This document shows, piece by piece, positions 1 to 6,252 of a stretch of 26,017 bases of DNA; positions within the stretch are counted from its first letter, which is position 1, and each line of letters opens with the position of its first letter. The notes below the pieces were generated by a model that was not told where the DNA came from, made no database searches, and saw only the letters and a program-made list of their open reading frames with translations. This stretch comes from VBCK01 sp035511515 (GTDB lineage Bacteria; Pseudomonadota; Gammaproteobacteria; Burkholderiales; Burkholderiaceae_F), in NCBI GenBank assembly GCA_035511515.1, contig DATKFG010000033.1, positions 1-26,017 of the forward strand, given 5' to 3'. A program made the translations under genes and the position numbers.

Positions 1-513
1 GAGTTCGAGGCGCCGACGCTGCCGGCCGGCACCAAGAACTACATGACGGCGAGCGGCTATCGCCGCATGAAGGCCGAGCTGATGCAGCTGCTGGACGTGG
101 AGCGGCCCGAGGTCGTGCGGACCGTTTCGTGGGCCGCCTCCAACGGCGACCGCTCGGAAAACGGCGACTATATCTACGGCAAGAAGCGCCTGCGCGAGAT
201 CGACCGCCGCATCCGCTTCCTGACGCGCCGGCTGGATGTCGCCGAGGTGGTCGACGTTGCCGCGCGAGAGGCCACCGACCAGGTGTTCTTCGGGGCCACC
301 GTCACCTACGAGACGAGCCGCGGTGAGCGGCAGCAGATCACGATCGTCGGAGTCGACGAGGTCGACCCGGCGCACCGGCATGTGAGCTGGGTCTCTCCGA
401 TCGCACGCGCGCTACTCAAAGCGCGCGAAGGCGACTCGGTGCAGTTCATCACTCCGAGCGGCCCCGAGACGGTCGAGGTGCTCGAAGTGCGCTACGACGC
501 CTCGGCCGGCTGA
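1..513 (+). CDS. greB: Transcription elongation factor GreB, 5' end cut by the window
   Basis: GreB enters the secondary channel of RNA polymerase and stimulates cleavage of the backtracked transcript. The frame is open from base 1 and reads LPAGTKNYMTASGYRRMKAE, so the ATG at 43 is internal: Burkholderiales GreB proteins carry an acidic N-terminal segment ending in LPAGTKNY before this point. The N-terminal coiled coil contains the family-diagnostic stretch SWAASNGDRSENGDYIYGKK, with the acidic tip residues that reach the polymerase active site. The C-terminal FKBP-like domain follows (FFGATVTYE, IVGVDEVD, SPIARALLKAREGD). The extended GDRSENGDYIYGKKRLREID form indicates GreB rather than GreA. 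The stop is 9 bases before the TauE-like gene. Identification is certain from sequence; the true start lies outside the window. Confidence 0.96.
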   Translation, partial: EFEAPTLPAGTKNYMTASGYRRMKAELMQLLDVERPEVVRTVSWAASNGDRSENGDYIYGKKRLREIDRRIRFLTRRLDVAEVVDVAAREATDQVFFGATVTYETSRGERQQITIVGVDEVDPAHRHVSWVSPIARALLKAREGDSVQFITPSGPETVEVLEVRYDASAG

Positions 514-522
514 TTCCGGCCC

Positions 523-1317
523 GTGATCTGGTTCCTTGCCTACGCGGCCGCGGGCGCTTTTGTCGGCCTGCTGGCCGGCATGCTGGGCATCGGCGGCGGC
601 ATGACGCTGGTGCCGATCCTGGCGGCCCTGTTCGAGGCCCAATCCCTGGCACCCAGCTACGGCGTTCATCTGGCGCTCGGCACCGCCATGGCGTCGGCGG
701 TCGTGACGGCCGCCGCCAGCGTACGCGCGCATCACGTGCGCGGGGCTGTGGACTGGCGCATCGCTGTGCAGCTGGCCCCGGGCATGGTGCTGGGCTCGAT
801 GCTGTCTTCGGCGGCCAGCGGCTGGGTCCCGCAGCGCCACCTCGCGCTGGCCTTCGCTTTGATCGTATACGCGGGCGCAACGCAACTTCTGCTGGGTCGG
901 CGCACCAGCGCTGCTGTCGCGCTGCCGGGCCGTGCCGCCACGTGGCTGGTCGGTCTGGCAATCGGCATTATTTGCGGGCTGGTCTCCGCCGGAGGCGCCT
1001 TTCTGACGGTTCCGTGGATGACGTACTGCGGCGTGCCGATGCTCACTGCGATCGGCACCGGCGCGGCGATCGCCGTTCCCGTCGTATTCGTCGGCACCAT
1101 CGGCTACGTGGCAACCGGGTGGCACGCCCAGGGTCTGCCGCCTTACGCGTTCGGCTTCGTCTATCTGCCTGCCCTGGTTGCACTGGTGGTGGCCAGCACC
1201 CCGATGGCCGCGGTGGGTGCGCGCCTGGCGCACCGCCTGCCCGTTACGGTGCTCAAACGCATCTTCGCGGTTCTGCTGTACGTGCTGGCCACGCGGATGG
1301 CGGTTCACTACTGGTGA
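523..1317 (+). CDS. TauE/SafE family sulfite/organosulfonate exporter-like membrane protein
   Basis: This 264-residue polytopic inner-membrane protein begins with GTG. Two half-repeats of the TauE/SafE fold are visible: FVGLLAGMLGIGGGMTLVPI near residues 13-32 and IICGLVSAGGAFLTVPWM near residues 147-164. Each is followed by small-residue-rich membrane segments, about eight in total. Length and glycine signatures match the family, whose characterised members export sulfite, taurine-derived sulfonates or sulfoacetate. Substrate cannot be read from the sequence, and no sulfur-metabolism gene is adjacent. The gene follows greB by 9 bases without a strong Shine-Dalgarno, so it may be co-transcribed or translationally coupled with greB. 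It ends 15 bases from the convergent DoxX-like gene, with no terminator visible between them. Confidence 0.9.
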   Translation: MIWFLAYAAAGAFVGLLAGMLGIGGGMTLVPILAALFEAQSLAPSYGVHLALGTAMASAVVTAAASVRAHHVRGAVDWRIAVQLAPGMVLGSMLSSAASGWVPQRHLALAFALIVYAGATQLLLGRRTSAAVALPGRAATWLVGLAIGIICGLVSAGGAFLTVPWMTYCGVPMLTAIGTGAAIAVPVVFVGTIGYVATGWHAQGLPPYAFGFVYLPALVALVVASTPMAAVGARLAHRLPVTVLKRIFAVLLYVLATRMAVHYW

Positions 1318-1332
1318 GCGCGCCTCGATCAG

Positions 1333-1686
1333 TCAGGCGGACGGTCCAATGACGCGCCCCCGCGCTCGCCGCGTCAGATACAGCAGCCCCATCCCCGCAA
1401 GCGAATAAGCGGCCAGCCACCACGGCATCTCGCGATGGTGCAGGTGGACGACTGCGACGGCGACGAAGGCTGCCAGCAGCAGCACAAAGCCCGCGGCCGC
1501 GGTGCGTTCGAAAGCGAACAGCGCGGCGCCGAGCAGCTCGACCGTGGCAAGACCGATGCGGGATCGATCGTCAAGACCGGCCGCGGTCCACGCGGCGATC
1601 GATCGCGGATTGGCCAGCAGCGGAACCGTGGCGGCGATCAACCAGCCGCTCAGGATGCCGCGCCAGCTGCCTAGGATGACGCGCAT
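1333..1686 (-). CDS. DoxX-like small membrane protein, third gene of the RHH operon
   Basis: This 117-residue protein has about four hydrophobic segments. The middle part, GLATVELLGAALFAFERT, followed by GFVLLLAAFVAVAVVHLHH, resembles DoxX/DoxX_2 family membrane proteins, which share an ELxGAxLFxxPRT pattern and a histidine at the end of the next helix. I use the ATG at 1684-1686 (MRVILGSW). The open frame extends to 1827, but that extension is charged and runs inside the upstream gene, so it is probably not translated. The first 16 bases overlap the end of the upstream YHET-motif gene, implying translational coupling. No biochemical role can be assigned. The DoxX assignment is a pattern-level judgement that a profile search could overturn. 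Confidence 0.65.
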   Translation of the reverse strand: MRVILGSWRGILSGWLIAATVPLLANPRSIAAWTAAGLDDRSRIGLATVELLGAALFAFERTAAAGFVLLLAAFVAVAVVHLHHREMPWWLAAYSLAGMGLLYLTRRARGRVIGPSA

Positions 1687-2084
1687 GCGTCGGTCCGATT
1701 CGGCAGCGCGCGCGGCAGCAGGAACACCCTGCGGGCCAGCTCCGATTGCAGCTGCGCTTTCGGATAGAAGTGCAGCAGCAGGCCCGGCTCGAACAGTTCG
1801 GGATTGTCCCGCGCGAACGCCGTCCACCCGCCGCTGTCGCCCCGCTCACAGATATGTTGCTGGATCAGCGCGAGGTAGGCCACCGTGATCGTCTCGTGGT
1901 AGCGATCCGCTTTGCCCAGGGAGGCGGCGTAGTTGCGGATCGTGCGTCGAATCCGCCCCAGGCTGGCGGCGAAATCGTCCGACTGCAGATACAGGTAAGC
2001 GGCGCGCACGTGAGCGGCGTGCCCGAAATCGCTCTGCGGCAGCTCGCACGCCTCCAGTGCGCAAAGAAATTCGTGATCGGTCAA
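1671..2084 (-). CDS. Conserved hypothetical protein with YHET motif, TTG start
   Basis: This predicted soluble protein has 137 residues. The TTG at 2084 is chosen because a Shine-Dalgarno (GGAG) lies about 7 bases upstream and because the codon overlaps the stop of the preceding gene as TTGA. No ATG lies near this junction. The protein has conserved-looking histidines: GHAAHVRAAYLYL near residues 21-33 (H22, H25), RYHETITVAYLALI near 61-74 (H63, E64) and LLHFYPK near 104. The spacing of these His/Glu residues in a helical protein recalls small metal-binding helical families, but I do not recognise a named domain and assign no activity. It is the middle gene of the three-gene overlapping minus-strand operon. 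Confidence 0.75.
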   Translation of the reverse strand: MTDHEFLCALEACELPQSDFGHAAHVRAAYLYLQSDDFAASLGRIRRTIRNYAASLGKADRYHETITVAYLALIQQHICERGDSGGWTAFARDNPELFEPGLLLHFYPKAQLQSELARRVFLLPRALPNRTDACASS

Positions 2085-2344
2085 GGCTTCTCCTTCAGGC
2101 GGTGACTGGCGCGGGCGTCGAGGTCCAGTTCGTATATGCGCTTGAGCTCGGCAATCTTCCTGAGCGTGTCGGCGCTGAACGGCGCCTTTCCGTCGAAGGC
2201 GTGCAGGACGATGCCCTCCAGCAAGTCGCCCAGCGTCATGTTCTTGTACTCGGCCAGCGCCTTGAGCACCTTCAGGATGCGCCGCTCCATGCGCACCCCG
2301 GTCTGGACGCGCTCGACTTCCACGTGCGGGGGCGAAGCGGGCAT
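2081..2344 (-). CDS. Ribbon-helix-helix/CopG-like small DNA-binding protein (putative)
   Basis: This 87-residue protein starts with ATG at 2344. Residues 11-47 (VQTGVRMERRILKVLKALAE, then YKNMTLGDLLEGIVLHAF) fit the ribbon-helix-helix pattern: a short polar strand, a helix (ILKVLKALAEYKN), a turn with T-L-G-D, and a second helix (LGDLLEGIVLHAF). A charged C-terminal helix follows (LRKIAELKRIYELDLDAR). RHH proteins bind as dimers to tandem or inverted short sites. Three GTACCA repeats lie 20 to 41 bases upstream over a plausible promoter, so autorepression is likely but inferred. It heads the operon and overlaps the next gene by 4 bases (TTGA). An antitoxin role is possible, but neither partner looks like a known toxin. 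Confidence 0.7.
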   Translation of the reverse strand: MPASPPHVEVERVQTGVRMERRILKVLKALAEYKNMTLGDLLEGIVLHAFDGKAPFSADTLRKIAELKRIYELDLDARASHRLKEKP

Positions 2345-2363
2345 CGTGACTCCAGCGAGGTTG

Positions 2364-2397
2364 GTACCAATGTACCATTGTACCAGCGGCCGGGCAA
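2364..2397 (-). promoter_or_regulatory. Promoter with triple GTACCA operator for the RHH operon
   Basis: On the plus strand GTACCA occurs at 2364-2369, 2372-2377 and 2380-2385, an exact 8-bp period. The first copy is also part of the palindrome TGGTACCA. Reading the minus strand, TTGCCC (2392-2397) is followed after 17 bases by TACATT (2369-2374), a plausible -35/-10 pair with 4 of 6 matches to each sigma70 consensus. The repeats cover the -10 and spacer, as expected for a self-repressing small regulator. That the RHH protein binds here is inferred. Confidence 0.6.
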
Positions 2398-2443
2398 GCG
2401 CCCGAGCCCGGCCCGGACTCCCAGGGCCGATGCCCTAAGAAGA

Positions 2444-2476
2444 TTTAAGGCGCCTTTAAGACGGCTCAAGTACGAA
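2444..2476 (+). promoter_or_regulatory. Direct repeat TTTAAG-N5-TTTAAG, PmrA/OmpR-family box candidate
   Basis: TTTAAG at 2444-2449 and again at 2455-2460 are separated by GCGCC, giving an 11-bp period of one helical turn. This fits the PmrA-box consensus YTTAAK-N5-YTTAAK known from Salmonella and relatives. Ten bases further a weak -10-like TACGAA (2471-2476) is present, matching the usual position of such boxes near the -35. The downstream gene is the small exported protein starting at 2589. Function is inferred only. Confidence 0.4.
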
Positions 2477-2588
2477 TACGCCCCTGCGCGAAGACACTGC
2501 CAGTCATCGGCGATTGCAGTGAGCGCCGAGCCCTGTCACGGCAGGGACCGTTGGGAAGGAACGCACTGCCCATCCGATGGAGGTCAAC

Positions 2589-2909
2589 ATGGGAACGTCC
2601 ACACAATCGAGCTCGATCGCGTTCGCAATCGCCGCCCTGGCTGCGGTGATTTCGGCCAAAGCGCAAGCCGAATACCGCTGCAACGCGCAAGCATTGCCCG
2701 AGGAAAAGCGGGCCTGCGAACTGGTCAAGCAAGGCCCGGCCGCGCTGCGCATATTCATCGAGGCCACCCGCTCCATTTACGGGCTGTACTTCTACGACTA
2801 CGTCCAGCAGGCCGATTTCGACCGCTGGGACGCGGCACCCCGGGCCGGCGAGGCGCCGTCCCATGTAGCCGTTCGTCGAGATGATCGAAGGGAAGGCGAA
2901 GTCAATTAG
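2589..2909 (+). CDS. Small exported hypothetical protein with two cysteines
   Basis: I start at the ATG at 2589 because GGAGG lies 6 bases before it; an upstream ATG at 2577 (MEVN extension) would contain that Shine-Dalgarno. The product has 106 residues. The N-terminus MGTSTQSSSIAFAIAALAAV, then ISAKAQA before EYRC, looks like a Sec signal peptide with an A-x-A cleavage site near residue 27, although the n-region lacks a basic residue. The mature part has two cysteines about 16 residues apart (YRCNAQ and RACELVKQ) and an aromatic stretch SIYGLYFYDYVQQADFDRW. The C-terminal 20 residues are strongly charged and may be poorly conserved. I do not recognise the family. A perfect hairpin follows the stop codon. 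Confidence 0.6.
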   Translation: MGTSTQSSSIAFAIAALAAVISAKAQAEYRCNAQALPEEKRACELVKQGPAALRIFIEATRSIYGLYFYDYVQQADFDRWDAAPRAGEAPSHVAVRRDDRREGEVN

Positions 2910-3220
2910 TGTTCACCGACACCGACGCCCTGGCTGGGCGTCGGTGTCGAAGGCGGCGGGAGGCGTCCGTCGTTTCGAAGGACACCCGCGTTCGCGTCAA
3001 TGCGACAAAGTCGCTCCGAATGCGCGGCTGGCCGCCTCAGCCGCGCCATAGGCCTTTGAATTGAATGTTATTTTTTCCTTGCCGGGGAGGAAGCCCTGCC
3101 GCCTCGAAGACGGTCCCGCAACGACGGCTCGGTCCTCGGCCATCCCCCCAGTCCGGTATCAAGGCCCAACCGAGTCAAACCGTAAGACCACGTATCGGCG
3201 ACCTCTCAGACGGGCGAAAC
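2910..3220 (+). other. 311-base gene-free region and leader of the receiver-domain gene
   Basis: Besides the 14-bp hairpin at its start, the region holds a 9-bp perfect hairpin at 3022-3046 (arms GCGCGGCTG and CAGCCGCGC). An unusually AT-rich patch lies at about 3056-3077, with a run of six T. A G/C-structured stretch at about 3078-3160 contains TCCCGCAACG and, later, AGTCCGGTATC. These two fragments resemble conserved pieces of the cobalamin riboswitch core, but the other conserved parts are not evident. I cannot support a gene or a named RNA here. Confidence 0.4.
2917..2949 (+). terminator. Strong 14-bp perfect hairpin without U-tract
   Basis: Arms CGACACCGACGCCC (2917-2930) and GGGCGTCGGTGTCG (2936-2949) pair perfectly around a 5-base loop, starting 7 bases after the stop of the small exported gene. 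No T-run follows, so this may be a transcript-end stabiliser or a Rho-assisted terminator rather than a classical intrinsic terminator. Confidence 0.55.
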
Positions 3221-3592
3221 GTGACGCACCGGACGATTCTTATTGTGGATGACGACCCAGGCACGGTCAAAGTCCTGGGGAAAATTCTGCGCGACGTGGG
3301 CGACCTTCGCGTCGCAACCAACGGTCACGACGCCTTGCGCCTCGCACGCGAGGTGGCACCGGATCTGATTCTGCTCGATGCGGAAATGCCGGATCTGACC
3401 GGGTTCCAGGTCTGCGAGACGCTGCGGGCCGATCGCGAGTTGGCCGACGTGCCCGTGATATTCGTGACCAGCCATGGCGAGGCCGCGTTCGAGGTCGCCG
3501 GCCTCGGCAACGGCTTCATCGCCAAGCCCTTTAACGCAGCCGTCGTTCTGGCCAGCGTCAAACGGCACCTGGGGTCGGTCGAACTTTCGTAA
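3221..3592 (+). CDS. Stand-alone response regulator receiver (CheY-like) protein
   Basis: This 123-residue single receiver domain starts at a GTG (VTHRTILIVDDD). The open frame extends upstream to an ATG at 3065, but those 52 residues are low-complexity and unlike any receiver N-terminus. The acidic pocket D10-D11-D12, the phospho-acceptor Asp53 (LILLDAEMPD), Thr83 (IFVTSH) and Lys102 (IAKPF) are all present, so phosphorylation competence is expected. The usual GAxDYIxKP segment reads LGNGFIAKPF. There is no output domain and no adjacent kinase, so it must signal through protein contact or a distant partner. The stop is 10 bases from the convergent end of spoT. The receiver assignment is certain; the start is likely but not proven. 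Confidence 0.85.
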   Translation: MTHRTILIVDDDPGTVKVLGKILRDVGDLRVATNGHDALRLAREVAPDLILLDAEMPDLTGFQVCETLRADRELADVPVIFVTSHGEAAFEVAGLGNGFIAKPFNAAVVLASVKRHLGSVELS

Positions 3593-3602
3593 AGAAGCGA
3601 CT

Positions 3603-5936
3603 CTACGAGTCCTCGGCCGCCTGACTGCGGCCGGACTTCACGCGCGTCACCCGCGCCACCTGCTTGATGCGACGGATCGAACGCACCACGCGCGCCAGGT
3701 GGCGGCGGTCCTGAACCTGGATCTTGAAGTGGATCGCGGTGGCGTTGGCGCCCTCGTCCTCGATGTGCACGTTCAGGATGTTCGATTCGGCCTCGGAGAT
3801 CGCCGCTGCCGTGCGGCCCAGCACCCCGCGCTCGTTCAGGACCCGCACGTCCAGGTTCACGTCGTACATCCCGGTCAGGTCCTCGGCCCACTGCAGATCG
3901 ATCCAGCGCTCCGGATCGGCCCGCCGCGCGCGCTGCGCGTGTCGGCACTCGAGCTGGTGCACCAGCAGTCCCAGGTCGCGCCGCATGTGTCCGACGATGG
4001 CGTCGCCGGGAATCGGATTGCAGCAGTTGGCGATCTGCAGCGCCATGCCCTCGGTGCCGCGCACCACGACCGGGGTGGCCGAGGTGATCGTGGCGGGGCG
4101 CGCCGCCTCGCCTTCGACCGCTGGGGCATCGCGCGCCGCCAGCAGCGCCATCTGGCGGGCCACCACCGCCGCCAGGCGGCGCCCCAGGCCGATGTCGGCC
4201 AGCAGCTCGTCGCGATCTTTCGCATGGGCCTCGCGCGCCAGCGCATCCCACCGCTCGGCCGTCACGTCCTGCGGCGCCAGCGCGAGCTGGGTGGCGGCCT
4301 GCGCGAACAGGCGCGCTCCCAGCTCGACCGATTCCTGCCGCTTGGTGGTGCGCAGGAAGTGCCGCACCTCGGCGCGCGCCTTGCCGGTGCGCACGAAACC
4401 GACCCAGAGCGGGTTCGGGCGCGCCACCGGACCGGTGACGATCTCCACCACGTCGCCGTTGAGCAGCTCGGTGCGCAGCGGCTGGATCTCGCCGTTGACG
4501 CGGGCCGCCACGCACTTGTTGCCGATGTCGGTATGGATCGCGTAGGCGAAATCCACCGGGGTGGCGCGGCGCGGCAGCGAAACGATCTTGCCCTTGGGCG
4601 TGAACACGTAGACCTTCTCGGGAAACAGGTCCACCTTGATGTTCTCGAGAAACTCGGTCGAGTCCCCGGTCTGCTTCTGGATCTCGATCAGCGACTGCAG
4701 CCACTGGTGGGTGCGCGACTGCAGCTCCGACAGGCTCGCCCCGTCCTCCTTGTACAGCCAGTGCGCGGCCACGCCCGATTCGGCCACGCGATTCATCTCG
4801 TGCGTGCGGATCTGGAACTCCACCGGCGTTCCATACGGTCCGATCAGCGTGGTATGCAGCGACTGGTAACCGTTGACCTTCGGAATGGCGATGTAGTCCT
4901 TGAACTTGCCCGGCACCGGCTTGTAAAGGCCATGCAGCGAGCCCAGTGCCAGGTAGCAGTCCTGGGCCGAATTGACGATCACGCGGAAGCCGTAGATGTC
5001 CAGCACCTCCGAGAACGACAGGCGCTTTTCGACCATCTTGCGGTAGATCCCGTACATCGTTTTTTCGCGGCCGACGATCTCGGCTTTCACGCGCGAGCTG
5101 GCCAGCTGTTTTTGAACGGTGTCATGGATCCGCCCCAGCAGCTCGCGCCGGCTGCCGCGCGCCGTGCTGACCGCCTTCTTCAGGACCCGATAGCGCATCG
5201 GATACAGGTACGACAGGCTCTGATCCTGCAGCTCGCGGTAGATCTCGTTCAGGCCGAGGCGGTGCGCGATCGGCGCGTAGATCTCCATCGTCTCGCGTGC
5301 GATGCGCCGCTGGCGTTCCGCATCGACGGCGTCGAGCGTGCGCACGTTGTGCAACCGGTCGGCCAGCTTGATCAGGATCACGCGCACATCGCGCGCCATC
5401 GCCAGCAGCATCTTGCGGAAGCTCTCGGCCTGGGCCTGGATGCTCGAGTCGAAACTGAGCCGGTCCAGCTTGGACACGCCGTCGACCAGCTCGGCCACGG
5501 TCGGGCCGAAGCGCTGGGCCAGCTGCTGCTTGCCGATGCCCGAATCCTCCATCACATCGTGCAGCAAAGCGGCCTGGATCGCGGCCGAGTCCAGGTGCCA
5601 CTCGGCCAGCGTTCCGGCCACCGCGATCGGGTGGGTGATATAGGGCTCCCCGCTCTTGCGGAACTGGCCCAGGTGCGCCTCGTCGGAGAACCTGAAGGCG
5701 TCGCGGATGCGCTGGATTTCGCCCGACGGCAGGTAGACCTTGAGCCGTTCGGTCAGCTCGGCGAAGGTCGATGCGGGTTTGGGCGCGCCGGGTTTTTCCG
5801 GCTCGGAACGCCAGACGACCTGACCGGCCTTGCGCAACGCCTGGGCGGCGCGTCGGGCGAAACCGGACGGCGCCTTGGCGCGGCGCGCAGACAGATCGCT
5901 CGATGCAGGTTCGGAAGCGGCCATAGGGCTAGACAT
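3603..5936 (-). CDS. spoT: Bifunctional (p)ppGpp synthetase/hydrolase SpoT/RSH
   Basis: This is a 777-residue RelA/SpoT homologue that makes and degrades the alarmone (p)ppGpp. The HD hydrolase domain carries HP at 102-103, the metal-binding HD at 126-127, ED at 130-131 and LADRLHN near 191-197, so hydrolysis should be active. The synthetase domain includes YGIYRKM (295-301), DIYGFRVIV, KFKDYIAIPKVNGYQSLHTT (344-363) and EFQIRT. The basic KFKD loop (RxKD class) marks a bifunctional rather than RelA-type enzyme. A TGS domain follows (VYVFTPKGK to about 502), then a helical region and a C-terminal ACT domain (about 705-775). It is the last gene of the yicC-gmk-rpoZ-spoT operon. A small hairpin (5964-5985) lies in the 79-base gap after rpoZ. 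The ATG at 5936 has a GGGG-type ribosome site; the ATG at 5924 is an alternative. Confidence 0.98.
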   Translation of the reverse strand: MSSPMAASEPASSDLSARRAKAPSGFARRAAQALRKAGQVVWRSEPEKPGAPKPASTFAELTERLKVYLPSGEIQRIRDAFRFSDEAHLGQFRKSGEPYITHPIAVAGTLAEWHLDSAAIQAALLHDVMEDSGIGKQQLAQRFGPTVAELVDGVSKLDRLSFDSSIQAQAESFRKMLLAMARDVRVILIKLADRLHNVRTLDAVDAERQRRIARETMEIYAPIAHRLGLNEIYRELQDQSLSYLYPMRYRVLKKAVSTARGSRRELLGRIHDTVQKQLASSRVKAEIVGREKTMYGIYRKMVEKRLSFSEVLDIYGFRVIVNSAQDCYLALGSLHGLYKPVPGKFKDYIAIPKVNGYQSLHTTLIGPYGTPVEFQIRTHEMNRVAESGVAAHWLYKEDGASLSELQSRTHQWLQSLIEIQKQTGDSTEFLENIKVDLFPEKVYVFTPKGKIVSLPRRATPVDFAYAIHTDIGNKCVAARVNGEIQPLRTELLNGDVVEIVTGPVARPNPLWVGFVRTGKARAEVRHFLRTTKRQESVELGARLFAQAATQLALAPQDVTAERWDALAREAHAKDRDELLADIGLGRRLAAVVARQMALLAARDAPAVEGEAARPATITSATPVVVRGTEGMALQIANCCNPIPGDAIVGHMRRDLGLLVHQLECRHAQRARRADPERWIDLQWAEDLTGMYDVNLDVRVLNERGVLGRTAAAISEAESNILNVHIEDEGANATAIHFKIQVQDRRHLARVVRSIRRIKQVARVTRVKSGRSQAAEDS

Positions 5937-6015
5937 TACCCCGGCTGGCCGACTTTGACCCGAGGTCCGGGAACTCTCCCGGTCCGATTGCGGGGAAAAC
6001 TCGGCTCACTAAACG

Positions 6016-6219
6016 CTAGGTCGGTACCTTGCGCAGCATTTCAATACCGACTTTCTGGGCGGCGATCTCGCGCAGCGCGGCCACCGCCGGCTTGTCCTTG
6101 GTGTCCACCTTGGGCGCGTGTCCCTGAGTGAGCTGACGGGCGCGATAGGCGGCCGCCAGCACCAGCTGGAAACGGTTCGGGATGTGTCGGAGGCAATCTT
6201 CGACGGTGATTCGTGCCAT
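6016..6219 (-). CDS. rpoZ: DNA-directed RNA polymerase subunit omega
   Basis: This 67-residue omega subunit starts MARITVEDCLRHIPNRFQLV and contains AAAYRARQLTQGH and KPAVAALREIA, the conserved helices that clamp the C-terminal tail of beta-prime. Omega also forms part of ppGpp binding site 1 in proteobacterial RNA polymerase, which fits its position directly before spoT. Length is normal for Betaproteobacteria, where omega is shorter than the 91-residue E. coli protein. It lies 33 bases after gmk and 79 before spoT. A TAAAAT hexamer on the minus strand in the gmk-rpoZ gap could be an internal -10, but I find no convincing -35. No clear Shine-Dalgarno precedes its ATG. Confidence 0.98.
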   Translation of the reverse strand: MARITVEDCLRHIPNRFQLVLAAAYRARQLTQGHAPKVDTKDKPAVAALREIAAQKVGIEMLRKVPT

Positions 6220-6252
6220 GGGGGTTTTTGTCCGGGAATTTGGGATCGGAAC

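Noticed and set aside
1671..2344. Toxin-antitoxin reading of the RHH gene and its partner
   Set aside because: The RHH plus overlapping gene layout fits, but the partner shows no known toxin fold motifs that I can recognise (RelE, PIN, Doc, GNAT), and the third gene is a membrane protein. Left as an open operon of unknown role.
3065..3220. Upstream ATG giving a 52-residue N-terminal extension to the receiver protein
   Set aside because: The extension is low-complexity, lacks a Shine-Dalgarno and is not receiver-like. The GTG at 3221 places the first strand and acidic pocket at the usual distance from the N-terminus.
5964..5985. Hairpin in the rpoZ-spoT gap as a terminator
   Set aside because: The stem is short (CCGGG/CCCGG plus two pairs past a mismatch) with no T-run on the minus strand; rpoZ and spoT are usually co-transcribed.
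3474..6131. Long open frame of 885 codons on the plus strand, opposite spoT
   Set aside because: It is the antisense shadow of spoT, caused by strong G/C third-position bias. The spoT frame has complete, ordered RSH domains; the antisense product is Arg/His/Gln-rich with no recognisable fold.
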